Assembly: GCA_963971575.1 (NCBI GenBank)
Contig: OZ020611.1
Location: 27,573,279-27,637,278, forward strand
DNA length: 64,000 bases
Reading direction: 5' to 3'
Origin: Liopterus haemorrhoidalis
Taxonomy: Eukaryota; Arthropoda; Insecta; Coleoptera; Dytiscidae
Every line of letters begins with the position of its first letter. The stretch's first letter is position 1. The notes beneath the pieces are model-generated. The model was not told where the DNA came from, did not search any database, and worked only from the letters and a program-made list of their open reading frames with translations. A program made the translations under genes and the position numbers. This document shows, piece after piece, positions 10,743 through 23,088 of the stretch.

Positions 10743-11561
10743 GACTATTCACCATATTTTACGTTGATACTGTACTTGATGATAATGGAATGCCATTTGG
10801 CACACGTGTTCTTTATGATTTTACTTTAACTAAATTTTATGATATAGTGAAATAGCTAAATACATCGTACGCGAATATGCGTCACTTAGTTTACAAGATA
10901 CTGTCCATAATTCATTTTTAGACGCAAAATAGAGATTTCCGAAATGGCTTACAAATTTGGTATGACATGGCTCGTTTTCTATTAATTTAATGTCGTAAAT
11001 TACGAATTTATTATCAAAATGGCGAAAATTTTAAATTTTGTTAGTTTTTTTTTTTTTTCTCCTAAATTCGAGACATGATGATGTACTCTATCACTGCAAA
11101 TCTGCGTATATTAACATTTTGTTTCAATTATTCCTAAATCTGTAGGGCATATCCTTGGCTACAAGAATATGTGCGGAACTTTTGCGCCGAAATGAAGAAA
11201 GCGGTCGAAATGTGTAAAGTCTCAACTTCGTATTACTTTGACACTTTTTATATAACTATCGACTAAATCGGACCTGTAATTTACAAAAATGAAATAAAAA
11301 AGGCATATGACGTGTTATTATTCGGGATTTTCCCGAAATGAAATAAAAAATCTGACATATTCGGCCGGAACGGCTGTAAATTATGATGTTTAAGTAAGAT
11401 GCCCCATGCATATACGGAATGCATCTATTTGTTTAGTTTTGTCAGCAGCAGCTGGTCTCAAATGAAACCGATTTTAAATTATGCTCAAAAATGAAATTTA
11501 GCTATTTACATCTAATTTGCTGAGTTGTATATCAATTTCGGGTAGTTATTACAATCATTAC
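10743..11561. other. gene-free stretch
   Basis: No gene, TIR pair or tandem repeat recognised. Confidence 0.4.
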
Positions 11562-11713
11562 GTTTAGGCGGAACTAACTGGAATTATCATTTTTGTAAGT
11601 TGTCAAGAGGTCTTCTTTTATGGTTTGAAGTAGGCTTTTGCTAAACAAAATTATCAAAAGCCTCACTTAATCTGTAAAAGCAACTAGAATTCAAAATCTG
11701 GTTCCGCCTAAAC
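11562..11713. mobile_element. foldback MITE, best copy
   Basis: Left end GTTTAGGCGGAACTAACTGG, right end GGTTCCGCCTAAAC: an outer perfect inverted repeat of 13 bp with looser pairing inward. Third member of the family seen at 1176 and 7422. Confidence 0.7.
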
Positions 11714-13850
11714 CAAAAATGCAGACTTTAAAAGTCGTAGTTTTCGAAAATGGAGTTATTATAAAGATAGGTTATATTTAAGATTGTATTGTGCCCAAAA
11801 AAAATAATAATAATAATTACATGTATTCTTTACATAACAGTGAGATTCATTACACGACAGTGAAGTGCCTCCCCATCGAAAAGATGAGTATATAGAAGTT
11901 CGGACAAAATAATACAAACTACTACGCGCTAAATACGATTCTAATAGTGGCCGAAAACAATTCTTTCGAAAAAGGTTCAAATATTCTCTGATATTTTTAC
12001 TAGGTATCAAGACAACATTATAATTTGTTGATAATTCCTCTATATATGCCAATAATATAGTCTTTCAGTGCTACCCTACAAAATAATTAGTAATTATTAT
12101 AGTTAGGACATAAGCCTTTTTAATAAATATGCTGAAAACATTCATATCAAGTGGTAGATATTGTGGCGCCCGCTCCCGGCTCAGGTGGGGTAGGAGTACA
12201 CGACGACACACAAGGGTTGACTTTGAAATGTCAAAAATATAAACGAGCGGTGCGCGGATCGGAGAATGTATTAGGTATAATAAAAAATAAGGTCAGGTTC
12301 TTGGTGCAAATGCGTTGCCAATAAATTGAATAAAAGAGAGAAAATGTTTTGGGGATCGCTAATATGTTAGGGAAATTTACAGTGTAAAATTAATAATGAC
12401 AGGTGGTGTAGCGTTGCCAGGAATAATAAATAATAATAAAAAAATTATTATCAAAAAAAAAATAGTTGGAAAAAATCTTGATTCTTAATTTAAAGAAAAA
12501 TTTATATTAAAAATCTACAAAAAAGGGATGAATTTAAATGATTTCTCAAAGCAAAAATGTTGAGAAATGGGTACAGATCTACTAGTAAATTTATAACAAA
12601 TATATTTGACTAAATTAAACAAGAGAAAAATTATTTAAACAGAACGAACAGCAAGAAGAAACGGTATAACACGAGTTCGTACTGAGTGCAGCGACTATGA
12701 CGTCACTTGACAAAAATTGAAATAAATTTAAATTAGACAGTTTTTAAAACTAAAATTTAGGAAATTAGTAACAAACCATTCTCTTGGGTCTTACAAAAAT
12801 GCAGTAATTAATAAATTACTGCCACAATGACGGATTTTAACCACAAAAGAAATCTGGAGGGAAAACTTCAGAAAAAATAACTATAGTAAAATATAAATTT
12901 AATAATTAATATACCCTGATATATTATTTAACAATTGACACAAATCAGGGGATCCTGATTAAATTTAAACTGATTTTAAACACGTCTGCTGGTCTTGGTA
13001 GAAAATTATTAATTTGAAATTAAGATATCGTTCCATATTTGGTCGCTTGCGCTGATCGGAATGAAATTAGTAACTGACATATCAGCGGCTCTAAACAAGT
13101 TATATTTAAATAAAATGTTTATTTAAATAAAATCAAAAATAAGTTTAAATAAATACGATAATATTGTAATATAGTATTGTATAATATTATAGAAAATATT
13201 ATTGTAAAAGGAATAGTATTCTGGTAATATATTGTAGGAATAAAATATGTTGTGGTTCTAAATATGTTTTTCTCTATAAAATGAATTATTATTTAAATTA
13301 GATAAAAATGGTAAAAATGATAATTAAACGGAAATAAAATATAATTTAGAATATAAATAAAAAAATACAAGGTGGAACGCCCTAAGCGGGCACTTCAGAT
13401 ATATTCTACTGTGCTTAGGTAAAACATCTCATATAAAATCAATAACATGTTAACTGCCATTAAAACAACATAGCTTCTTATGACTTTTCAAAAATTTGCA
13501 TTTAATTTTAAGTAAAACTACATTTGTCTATCCTAGATAATGTTCTCTGCACGTCTTTTCCTGACATCAACACATATTTATCCAAGTGATAAACGTAGTT
13601 TGTGAATGGTATCTTTGTTCTAAAAGCTAATGTTTTTCCTTCCACGTTAGTTCACTTCCGGGTTAAAAGATGGCATCAAACACGAATAGAAACTTTAGTA
13701 TCCGTTCAAATCGCGTGCTGATCCACTAAATCCATCTATTTTAAGTAAACACATTTTTTGCATGTATCTCTGCATGCATGGATTTTTCTAGCTAAATTAT
13801 TTTTTAAATTATTTCCGACTTGGTATCTTGATGGATGGATTTTTGATAAA
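11714..13850. other. gene-free stretch, possible decayed LTR material
   Basis: No open gene. TGTGGCGCCCGCTCCCGGCT at about 12170 includes an 8-bp TGGCGCCC that resembles a lysine-tRNA primer-binding site, but no paired LTRs are visible. GC-richer patches lie at 12165-12260 and 13380-13400 in otherwise very AT-rich DNA. Confidence 0.3.
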
Positions 13851-13852
13851 TG

Positions 13853-14085
13853 GGTTTTTAGGTATAACCAAGAAACCCTTAAGTCTCTCATGTGTCTACT
13901 TGTCAGTATGTTAGAAACTGTGACCAAACGGCTGCAAATAAACAGTTGAAACTTGGCATACATATACAAATATTTACTTCTTTACGGAAATTGTATGATT
14001 TTATATCAGATGATTTTCAATACTCAAACTCCAGATATTTTTTAGGGTTTTGTAGGTATGAACAAAAATTTCTTATATCGTCACT
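13853..14085 (+). repeat. rearranged fragments of the AGGGTTTTGTAGGT repeat family
   Basis: GGGTTTTTAGGTATAACCAAGAAACCCTTA at the left, ACCAAACGGCTGCAAATAAACAG in the middle and a fresh TTTAGGGTTTTGTAGGTATG at about 14041. The order differs from the intact copies, so at least two partial copies are fused. Confidence 0.5.
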
Positions 14086-14947
14086 CATGTTTCTGCCTAT
14101 AGGCTAGTTGCTCAATCAACGCACTTCGTAATTTTGCATCATAACTTCAGTGACAAACTTAGTGGCGAAAAAATAACTAATTCGATTTTTTTCCGTTTGA
14201 ATTATAGACTAATATTGCTCTTCACTTTTTTATTTTACTGAAACATACCATATTTAGTTTGTGTTCGTTAGTCATTTTGAGGATTTACAAATTGTAAAAG
14301 TTTCTATTTAATATAGGAACATTTGTATTGGTATCGCTAAATTTTATTTTGTTTATACTTGCCAATATTTTATAATACGTTCTGATTTGTTTTGACACTT
14401 GTGTTCACATATCTATCTTGTAGCAATTTCTAAAAATCTTTTTTTATTTAGTTTGTTGTTTATTTAGTAGTTTTGCGTTTAGTTTTATATTTTCTTACAG
14501 ATATCTTATAGATTTCTATTTTTTTTTTCTTATTAAATTTATTTTGGGCTTGACTGAGATTTCAATTTGATATTGTGTGTAATGCAAAGCTTTTTAGGTT
14601 AAATTCAACTGATTTCTATTTTCTTTTCTTGGATCATATTTTTGGATCACATAAATTAAACCTAACTTTTTAGGACTATTTTGCCTATTAGAATAGTTTA
14701 TTTGTTTCTATTCTGTTCTTATTCTTATATTTTCATTTCATTTCGATACAAGTGACAGCGAACGAATATTACATTTGTTAAAAGGATGCCATGAAAAGGT
14801 ACCTAATATGACGTCACAAAATTATGACGTTTTAAGTGACGCAACTGCATCCACTGGTCGACTAGCCTATATCTGTTTGTCTGTATATACAATAGAAAAT
14901 GTGGCGAAATGGCTAGACCAAGAGAGTTGAAATTAAATGTTCGTATA
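14086..14947. other. gene-free T-rich stretch
   Basis: No gene or repeat with defined ends recognised. TGACGTCA-like words at 14810 and 14823 are isolated. Confidence 0.4.
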
Positions 14948-14949
14948 TA

Positions 14950-15733
14950 GGGTAACTGCAGCGAATTTCGACTACGCAGGTAATTTCCACTATCCCATTA
15001 TGTCTCTAAATAATTGCTGCCATATAGCGGTAGTATATCGTAACACTATGTTTATGTGAAAAACTAACCTCACTTTATTTTAAGCCACGTGAGAATGTCG
15101 TTAGACGAACAGTGTAGATATTTATATTTTTTAAGTGTTAAAATATTTTTTTATTGGTTTTAATCAGCAGTTGTTTATCAAAGGAAAGTTGAACAAAATA
15201 TTTTGCATTGAATAAACCGATAAGAACTGATCCAAATACATATATATTAGCTGGTAAAATTTGATTTTCATAATATTTTGTTACAATATCACAGGCTAAA
15301 TAAAACAGATTTGATTGCAGGTAATATCGACTGGAGGAATGAAGCTACTACGGACTAGTCGATATTACATGCATGCATGTTTCACTTACCTAATTTGAAG
15401 ACAATTAAAATCACGTCTTACTAAAAGTCTCTGAAGAAGTATTATTATATTATTTCACCTAAATGAAATGTAAAAGAGACAAGAAACGTTGATTATCTTA
15501 AAATTTTAGGGTAGTCGATATTAACATCACTTTTTTGAAATCAACGTTTTTTTCATATTTTTTTTTATGTCGAACTTAAGTTGTAATAACAGCTTGTTTC
15601 ATCGTGAAAATATTTAGCACCTAAAGATAAGTGAATGAGGTATCGATTGGGACCATTTTCCTACCAAAATATTGAATAGTACGTAAATTAAAAAATAAAT
15701 AAATTTGGTAGTCGAAATTCGCTGCAGTTACCC
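14950..15733. mobile_element. 784-bp TA-flanked MITE (GGGTAACTGCAGCG ends)
   Basis: The left end GGGTAACTGCAGCGAATTTC and its exact inverse at the right form a perfect TIR of about 26 bp, flanked by TA at 14948-14949 and 15734-15735. TA targets point to the Tc1/mariner/pogo superfamily. GTCGATATTA-type words recur inside near both ends (GGTAATATCGACT at 15321, ACTAGTCGATATTAC at 15354, GGTAGTCGATATTAA at 15511) and resemble the TIR's own GTCGAAATTCG. No coding region. Confidence 0.85.
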
Positions 15734-15869
15734 TAGTTCTTTGACCAGCATATAGAAAATATACTGAGACAGCAAAAAACATATAAAATGTTTGGCGCAC
15801 AACAAAAACAGCTATTTGCACCTGTATAGATTGGTGCAAATTTTATTTCAGATTGATAGTTTTGTATAA

Positions 15870-16478
15870 TGGCGCGCCTACATCGAGGCAACATGGTAGC
15901 ATGCGACCGTTCGACAGGTCGCATGCTACCAATGTGCAGCGGTGTGATGGGAGCCGTACGACATGTTGCTCGTTCCCATTACTTGGCGGTAAACATCAAA
16001 GAGTTTTCGTGCGACAGGCTACCAGTGCTGAAAGCCACATGTTCGCCATTTTGATTTTTGATAGTTGTTATTATAGAAATATTTGTTTTTTAAATTAACT
16101 AGTGTTCTAAACGTTGCTGTATCAACAAAAATTATTCAGCAACTTAAATTTATTTAAGATAAGTGAGTAAATATAAGTTTTGATAAAATAAAGTATGAGA
16201 AATAATGATAAATATAATTAAGTAAGGTTATGTTTTTGTAATTGAATTAAAATTTGTTATAAAATAGTATAAATTAGCTTGATATTATTTATAGTTATAT
16301 AATGTAATAATATTTTTGCGATCCGCCATATTTATTCAGTAAACTGACAGATCTCGCAACAATAAACAGTAGCACGCTCCCAGTGATGGTGTAGACACTG
16401 GCTTGTCAATGCGATATAGTCTGACGATCTAGTCAGACTTGTCGTATGCTACCATGTTGCCTCAATGTAGACGCGCCA
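15870..16478. mobile_element. 609-bp PIF/Harbinger-like MITE, TAA duplication
   Basis: The left end TGGCGCGCCTACATCGAGGC and right end GCCTCAATGTAGACGCGCCA are inverted copies continuing for about 38 bp with few mismatches (both go on to AACATGGTAGCATRCGAC). They are flanked by TAA at 15867-15869 and 16479-16481, the three-base target of PIF/Harbinger elements. No transposase inside. Confidence 0.85.
15895..15930. repeat. perfect 14-bp hairpin in the MITE terminus
   Basis: GGTAGCATGCGACC, an 8-base loop, then GGTCGCATGCTACC, an exact inverted repeat. One arm is part of the TIR itself, so the left end holds an extra inverted copy of it. Confidence 0.9.
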
Positions 16479-16658
16479 TAAGACACTTATAATCTGTGGG
16501 GGTTCTACGTACCATTAATTGTTTAATATCATGTTTGATCAATAAACTATAATAAAAATAATACTAAAAATAATAATAATCTTTATTAGAGTAAGACATT
16601 TTTACATGCATATCATCGTCATAAACTGACAAAGCTGTAAATATGTAATTTACAATAT

Positions 16659-18075
16659 TTAGTTAACAAAATTAGTAGAAACATTACTACAAAGAAATTC
16701 TTGCATAGTGTAATAGCAGTGTTCATGTAGGAAATTACTAATAATAGTTTTAAACTTAACAACTGGAAGATCTTTGATGTCCTGCGGTAGTTTGTTATAA
16801 AATATTGGTCCCCAGTAGTCGGAGCTGTGCGTGGAGCCTGCTAGTCTTACCTGTTTGGTAACTAGGTGATATTTTTGTCGCGTATTATGAGAGTGTATGA
16901 TAGCATGGGTGGAAAATTTATTAATTTGTTTCTTTGTGTGGATTAGGCAGTAATATATGTATAGAAATGGCAATGGTAATACTTTTAATTTTTTGAATAA
17001 AGGCTTGCAGTGTTCCATCAGCCCGATTTTAGTTAAAATTCGTATAGCTCTTTTTTGTAATATAAAAAGTCGTTTGCTATGTGGACTTGAGCCCCACAAT
17101 AATATGCCGGACCGTAAACGACTATGAAAAAGTGCGAAATACGCTTGTTTTGCTGTGTCCTCGGTTGTCAACAGCATTAGTCTTTTTAGAGCGTAGAGCA
17201 CTGAAAATAGTTTAGTGCTAGTTTTAAAAATATGGTGTTTCCAGTCTAGGTCAGTATCGAGATATATGCCCAAAAACTTAACATTAGCTTTCTATATGAG
17301 TAAATATTTATTATTTGTTATAAGAAGGTTCTGGGTTTTATTTTTTTTTAATTTTAGTTTATTTGCAGTAAACCAGTTTTCCGCAATTTCAACCGTGCGT
17401 TGAGTCAGAGTGGTTATCGACTCTAGGGTGTTTTCTGCGCATAAAAACGTTGTGTCATCTGCAAATAAAATTGTTTTCACCGGTATATTGCTAGGCAGGT
17501 CGTTAATATAGAGCAGGAATAGGATTGGGCCTATTACAGAACCCTGGGCTTATCCATACATTATTTTTTGGGATTTCGAGTACGTACCGTTTAATTGCAC
17601 CATTTGAGTCCTATTTGTCAAATACGATTCAAATAAATCGAGTGCTGTACCTCTAATGCCGTAGTATTCGAGTTTCGCCAGTAGAATTTCATGAGACACG
17701 CAATCAAAGGCCTTGCTAAGGTCACAGAAACTGGCTGTTAATATTTTACCGTTCTCAAGGGAATTTTGGATAGCATTTATCGCTTCTATAAGTGCGTCCT
17801 CAGTTGATAGACTGGTTTGAAAGCCGTATTGCGCGCTAGTCAGGATGTTATTTTTATTAAGATATTTGACCAGCCTATCTTTGATTACTTTTTCAAATTT
17901 TTTTGAAAGAATAGGTAATATAGAGATTGGCCTATAATTACTGGCATCGTTTGGATCTCCACGTTTAAGTACCGGTATAACTCTAACAGTTTTTAACTCA
18001 GAGGGAAAATATCCCTAGCTAAGGCAGAGGTTTATTATATGACACAAGGGCAAAACTAAATTAAGAATAAGTGAT
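16659..18075 (-). pseudogene. CR1/jockey-group LINE reverse transcriptase, 5'-truncated
   Basis: Reverse transcriptase of a non-LTR retrotransposon read right to left. Motifs in order: NYRPISILPILSK and LVKYLNKNN near 17900, AQYGFQTSLSTEDALI near 17830, FCDLSKAFDCVSHEILL near 17720, QGSVIGPILFLLYINDLP near 17520, the catalytic FADDTTF near 17460, then the C-terminal region with LLWGSSPHSKRLFILQKRAIR near 17080, ending at the stop at 16659. Several stops and shifts break the frame (for example after KIMYG near 17550). The endonuclease domain and 5' half are missing past about 18075, as expected from incomplete reverse transcription. The 3' end runs into AATAAAGATTATTATTATT near 16570-16590, a microsatellite-like tail typical of CR1-related elements. 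Confidence 0.85.
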
Positions 18076-18409
18076 ATTATTTCATGTAAAATGAAACAAC
18101 CCCATTGTTATGCGTTGTTAAAATTAGAACGTTAAAAAGAAAAAATAAAAACGTTTTATCGAGTAGACAAGTCTTTTTAGAACATTACACTGAAGTTCGT
18201 TTTGCTTTTTAAACAAAGGTAGAATTGTGTCATGTAAAAAGTTTAGTTCAAAACATGCACTCAAAAGGACTTTATTCCAAACGACAGGCTAAAAGAAAAT
18301 ACCACTTAGTCATTACCTGTGCACTATTTAATAGAAATTAAAGATTTTTGTTAAAAAAAAAACCAATTTTAGTTTTTCTGATTAAGTGGTTGTTAAAAAA
18401 GATTATAGT
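18076..18409. other. gene-free stretch
   Basis: No gene or element end recognised beyond the LINE truncation point. Confidence 0.35.
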
Positions 18410-18735
18410 GTACGTTTACACCGATTTAGTATTTGAATGTTCGCTAAACCGATTTTAGTTCAATAACCTTGGTTTAATTGATACTAAAACCAGTATTCTT
18501 CTAGTAAAACAACTTATAGTATACTCTAAACGAGAATTAATTATTCTATATCATATATAGGATAATTAATTCACTATAAACTATTCTATATTTATATTAC
18601 CTACTAAAATAGATTTTTTTAATCCCGGTTTAATTAGCAGTTGGTTTCTGTTAAACCCCAATAGTTGTTCTAATTATTTTAGTGTTCGCTAAATTCAGTT
18701 AAGCGTTTTGCGGTTGTAGTAGCGTAGTAGTCAAT
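18410..18735. repeat. possible palindromic MITE
   Basis: GTTCGCTAAACCGATTTTAGTT at the left has partial inverted or repeated relatives at the right (TAATCCCGGTTTAATTAGC, GTTCGCTAAATTCAGTTAAG), centred on a strong hairpin at 18534-18572. I could not define exact ends or a target duplication. Confidence 0.45.
18534..18572. repeat. 39-bp near-perfect palindrome
   Basis: GAATTAATTATTCTATAT and ATATAGGATAATTAATTC pair around a one- to three-base centre. TTATAGT and ACTATAA flank it further out. Confidence 0.8.
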
Positions 18736-18794
18736 TCATTCTTTTTGTAAGTGAGTGATCTGAAGATTAATCTTCAGTGAAAATTCATATTTAG

Positions 18795-18950
18795 AATTAT
18801 GGGGCGTGCTTCAGAAGGCACGTATAGCCGGGGGTCTCGGCTACCGTAAAAGGTAGTTGTTAGGTTACACGAGAGAGAGCTAGTCGTGACTTGAAAATCT
18901 CTGACAATCGGGCATTATGCCATACGAAATAATAAATTGAGCGTTTCCTA
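18795..18950. repeat. RTE-like retrotransposon 3' fragment (tentative)
   Basis: Phrases such as CTTCAGAAGGCACGT, GGGGGTCTCGGCTACC and GTGACTTGAAAATCTCTGAC resemble the conserved 3' untranslated region of many insect RTE-type LINEs. There is no coding sequence to confirm it. Confidence 0.35.
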
Positions 18951-19326
18951 AATCTATATTAGTTTTTTCTGAGACTGGTTAGTGTTTTTCAAACTGTTTT
19001 TTTTTTTTTTTTTTACACGTCTAAACCTAGACTCGCAGGCCACATTCTGTCTGATGCAGGCTAGCAGACAAAATAAAAAAGGAAATAAAAAATACTAAAG
19101 GTAAATGAAAAGATAAATATATTAATTATAAAGTAATAATAATTTCCGTCTAAATTCAGTGCTTAGTCCTGATTGGCTATGATTAAGCGGGAATTATTGG
19201 CACGATGGCGTTTGAAACAAGTTCTGTTAAATGTACATCTCCACAGAAATGGTCCACAAAAATGGAACTCGTGGGCCGGAACTAACCCACGGACTATAGA
19301 TTGCCCATGACAGATTTAGTAGTTAA

Positions 19327-20383
19327 CCCATTAATGGCCCCCTTAATTAAAAAAATATATTTTTCACAAAAAAAATTATTGCAAATTAATTAAAATACAT
19401 CAACTAAGACAATTATTGGGTTTTAAAAAAATATATATGCTTAACTCTACAGGAATATAAGGATGCGTATACGTACCTTTGGCTAATTACAATATCATAT
19501 ATAAGTAAACATGTAAAAAGCAAATTATTTTTTTATGAATGAAAGATGTACTTTATTTGGAATGAAATATTTCAAAACACTCTGGGTGTAGATGTACTTT
19601 ACATTTTATACATAAATAAATGGTGTTACTCTTTTTTTCAGACACAATCTGCTTTTTTTCTTGCATTTGTTTCATCCCTCTTTATCAGATGGCTAATATT
19701 ATCATATCTGATGACATTTGGTAAATGGTTTTTTGAAAGACGGCCATAGTTTGAATTTATTGCTTCTCTATCAATATCCATTGTATCTGCATTACCCTGA
19801 TACTTCACAAGAGCAACTGCTAGTCGTGACCGAAAATCCAATTAAGAAATTTTAATATCATTTGAGAACTGTATAGCTAATTTTTATTTTCACTATACTT
19901 GTTCTATAAATACATATACTGAACTACGAAAGAACACTTAGTACAAATGAACAATAAAGTTAGATGGCTAAGACAAACTGAGACTTGTCGACGATGAATC
20001 ACGTCTGTACATTTCACTGATTTGGCCACACATTTGAATGAGGTACACAGCGACATGACAGATAAAATTTATATTTTTTCAAAATAGGATAATTCATAAC
20101 AATGTTCTCACACGGACTATATATATATACATTTTTATTTTAGTAATAAGTGTATAGAAAATGTTTCCTTTTATAAACCAGCAATATCTTCAAACATTGA
20201 CTAATTTCAAAACATTTAAAAAAATATACTCTTTAAATAAACTGCGAAATAAAAATATTCACGAAGCTATTGTATCTTAGTAATGTTTGCAGAATAATTA
20301 TGTAATAAAAACAATACAGTTACTATGGTTAAAAAATAAAATTTCTAAAAGGTTGTGTATATGCACCTTTGGCCATTAATGGG
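19327..20383. mobile_element. piggyBac-like element, 1.06 kb, TTAA duplication
   Basis: Ends CCCATTAATGGCC and GGCCATTAATGGG are exact inverses of 13 bp flanked by TTAA at 19323-19326 and 20384-20387. A TTAA target with CCC ends is the piggyBac signature. A CCTTTGGC word follows each TIR region (19480, 20366). A transposase fragment lies inside on the minus strand, so this is an internally deleted derivative. Confidence 0.85.
19638..19841 (-). pseudogene. piggyBac-type transposase, C-terminal fragment
   Basis: Sixty-seven residues with NYGRLSKNHLPNVIRYDNIS followed by HLIKRDETNARKKADCV, resembling the part of piggyBac transposases that leads into the C-terminal cysteine-rich finger. The finger and the catalytic domain are absent. 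The family call rests mainly on the enclosing TIR and TTAA. Confidence 0.55.
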
Positions 20384-20387
20384 TTAA

Positions 20388-20724
20388 GCAAGAAACAATT
20401 GTGTGCACCTATTTAAAACGTAAAAAACGTTGCACTGTGTATTTTGAGAACTACTATTCGAAATAAAAACTTGCTTCCTTCATTGATATTTTTTTATAAA
20501 ATAGTAATTGTTATATAATTTAACCAACCTCGTACACCTTGTAATTCTCGAGAGAGCAACAGTTGACAAATTAAAATGAACCCCCGTATTAAAATGAAAA
20601 CTCAAAGTTTTGTTTTGAAGAAAGGGTTTAGACAAATTAAGATGCACTAACAACTTAAATTCTGTTACTGATTTCTTACTGAACTATTCATACGTACGAG
20701 AGCTCTCTTATTCTTTGTTTTTTA
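20388..20724. other. AT-rich stretch between two piggyBac-like right ends
   Basis: No gene recognised. It lies between the right end of the complete element and a second GGCCATTAATGGG end. Confidence 0.4.
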
Positions 20725-20741
20725 GGCCATTAATGGGTTAA
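20725..20741. repeat. second piggyBac-like right end (GGCCATTAATGGG + TTAA)
   Basis: An exact extra copy of the right terminus and its TTAA, 354 bp beyond the first. It could be the end of an older element into which the present one was inserted. Confidence 0.7.
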
Positions 20742-21230
20742 ATATGTAGATTTTTGAGGGAAACAAAGTTGTTCTCGGAAAAGAACAATTGAATCGTTTA
20801 TTTCAAAAACAAAATCTATCAAAATTAGAAAAATTAAAGACAGGGTTCACCACCCGAGTCGTAATGAAGGTTTGTAATCATCTGAATGCCATTGTATGCG
20901 ACTCAAGTACAATATTTTATCTCCAACTTTATATTTTTATCAGAAAAAATAGTAAAAATAATTTTAAACAGAAATTCTGAGCGTTAATTGTAAAACTCAG
21001 AACTGACGTCATCAAGATAGCTACCGAACCATCAGCTGATTATACACGTACAAAAATGTTTAAAATATATTTATTTATTTTTTAATTCTTATTGTAATAT
21101 TCTAGATATAAAGATGGGCTGTGTGAGGCCCAAATGTCAGTTGGACACATAATGCATTTATTATTTGATGGGCGTAGTTAAAACAGTTTATTACAGAAAT
21201 TAACTACGTGCAAGGTGGATTTTTTTGTGA
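20742..21230. other. gene-free stretch
   Basis: A short frame at 20789-20980 has no recognisable family. No element with clear ends. Confidence 0.35.
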
Positions 21231-21234
21231 ATCC

Positions 21235-21420
21235 GAAAAATCTTAATTTATTAAACATTTATAGCACGAGTTGATCAACTTTTGGTAAAAATCGGTTGAC
21301 TAGAAATGGGAGTTCGAATGGGACTCGTGTCGATTTTAAGATTTTTGCAAATATTTAGCAACAGAAAAATATTTCGAAAAAATTTAACCAACTGCAATAT
21401 CAAAGCTTGTCTTTGTAAAA
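21235..21420 (+). repeat. fragment of the (GTCY)n-associated repeat family 2
   Basis: CACGAGTTGATCAACTTTTGG, AAAAATCGGTTGACTAGAAATG and ACTCGTGTCGATTTTAAGAT match 55530-55640 closely. The GTCY array itself is missing here. Confidence 0.65.
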
Positions 21421-21577
21421 GTGGCGTATCATCCAAACTATTAGTTAATGAATTTTGTAAGAAATTTAAAAAAAAGTATTAAATTTAAAAAAAAAAAAAA
21501 ATGTCCAAATAAATGTTTTCCCATAAGACAGCACTGGCAAAAACGTTGACTTTTTTTAAGTATTGACTTCGGCATTA

Positions 21578-22119
21578 TAGTCGGATTGCTGATAGGTGAC
21601 TGTTACATGTATATATCAAGTAGTGCAGTCATATAATAATCTAGTTACCATTTTTCAGCGATTTTAATTTTTTGTTTTTTTGTTATTTGTCTTAACTGTC
21701 AGTGTCTGGTAATAAATATTAATTAAAATATGGCTTGCGGCCAATTATTACCTTCACAAACTTAATTATAAATCTGCTGGAATAAACAACAAATTATAAT
21801 CCAAAAGTTACGTATGAGAATAAATGTTTCTTTATTTATTATTATACCTTAAATTACCTTAAAATTAATAATTTTGTTTGTTTGAGTACTGCTGTAACTT
21901 TATTTTTGCGCTATAATTAGTAAAGATATCTACGAATCATGCTGTTTCTTTCTAATGCTTTGTTTTTAATCAAATAATTTTAAAGGTTAGTTGTCAACTC
22001 GGGTCACTATACGTTACTATGGGTATGCAAATAATTATAATGATATAGACAGAGAAAGCATATAGTATTGAATATCGATACTTGTAGCAACGAACAGTCA
22101 CTTATCAGCAATCCAACTA
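21578..22119. mobile_element. 542-bp MITE, TA target
   Basis: Left end TAGTCGGATTGCTGATAGGT and right end ACTTATCAGCAATCCAACTA are inverted over about 28 bp with three mismatches. TA flanks both sides (21576-21577, 22120-22121). No coding sequence. Confidence 0.75.
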
Positions 22120-22121
22120 TA

Positions 22122-23086
22122 ATAACCCAGAGAGGATTTTCCGTACTCCAATACCTTGAATTTTGGGATGATATTGTCCCATTTGTGGGAATACAGCTTC
22201 ATCGATTAAAATGTAAAATTATCAGATTCTAAATACCCTGTATTGCATAAAACAAATTTGATTATTTTTGGACGTTTGAGACAAAGAAGGACTTCTTTCG
22301 CAAAATTGGTAAAAAAAGTTTTCTATTTGTATCCAATTTGTTGGATAACGCTGTATATCTCAACGATAATACTTTTGCTCCGAAAAAAATTCTTCAAGTT
22401 TTAGGATAACGATATCCTGGTTTAAAACCGTAGAATTTTTAAGCGAAATTTCCGACAGAGGAACAGTTAATCCAGACTTCTGCTCCGGTAGTATTAATCA
22501 CTCTAATTACATAAAACAATAATTATAATTTAATATTTTAATCAAAATATACCACAGTGAGAAGTATAGCTGTGAAAATTCATCTTCTTTCTTTCATCTA
22601 CTTATCACTCATTAAAAATTCATCGTTTTAATATCGCAACGTTGTTGAATATACAATGAACGCCCCCTGGGTAAATAATCATGAACACATTTAAAATCTC
22701 CCGAGGTTTGTGTACAAATGTCCACGAAAACTCGCATTTTCTACTACTGTCTGCATCTGTTGTCAAGATATCTATTTATGAACAAGCGCTCGATATTTTT
22801 AAACGAAGATTTGATACATAGTTTCCTGCTGATAAAATAAACTGGATACATTTTAGCAAATTTTTCTATTTGATCAATTTTAAAAGTCATAAATTTGGGA
22901 TATTAAGATTATTTTAAAATTATTAGATGTTTGATTGGGCCAAATAGGAACTCCGCGTTTTCGTTGATTAATCTAGCAGATGTTACTGCATTAAATTTCT
23001 ATGAGAAACGTTCAGACAGTAATTCCAAAACTATTGGTTGAGTTCGATCAATTATTAGTTTTATTTTATCAGTAGCAGCCTTAGTA
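22122..23086. other. gene-free stretch
   Basis: No gene or element with defined ends recognised. Confidence 0.35.
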
Positions 23087-23088
23087 TA

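Noticed and set aside
12165..12200. TGTGGCGCCCGCTCC as an LTR junction with a lysine-tRNA primer-binding site
   Set aside because: Only eight bases match and no second LTR, polypurine tract or pol gene is visible nearby.
15869..16098. Overlapping frames at the Harbinger-like MITE left end
   Set aside because: They are produced by the GC-rich TIR and hairpin, not by a gene.
20725..20741. Second piggyBac end as the true end of the 19327 element
   Set aside because: The 20383 end has its own TTAA and pairs exactly with the left end, so the shorter element is the simpler unit.
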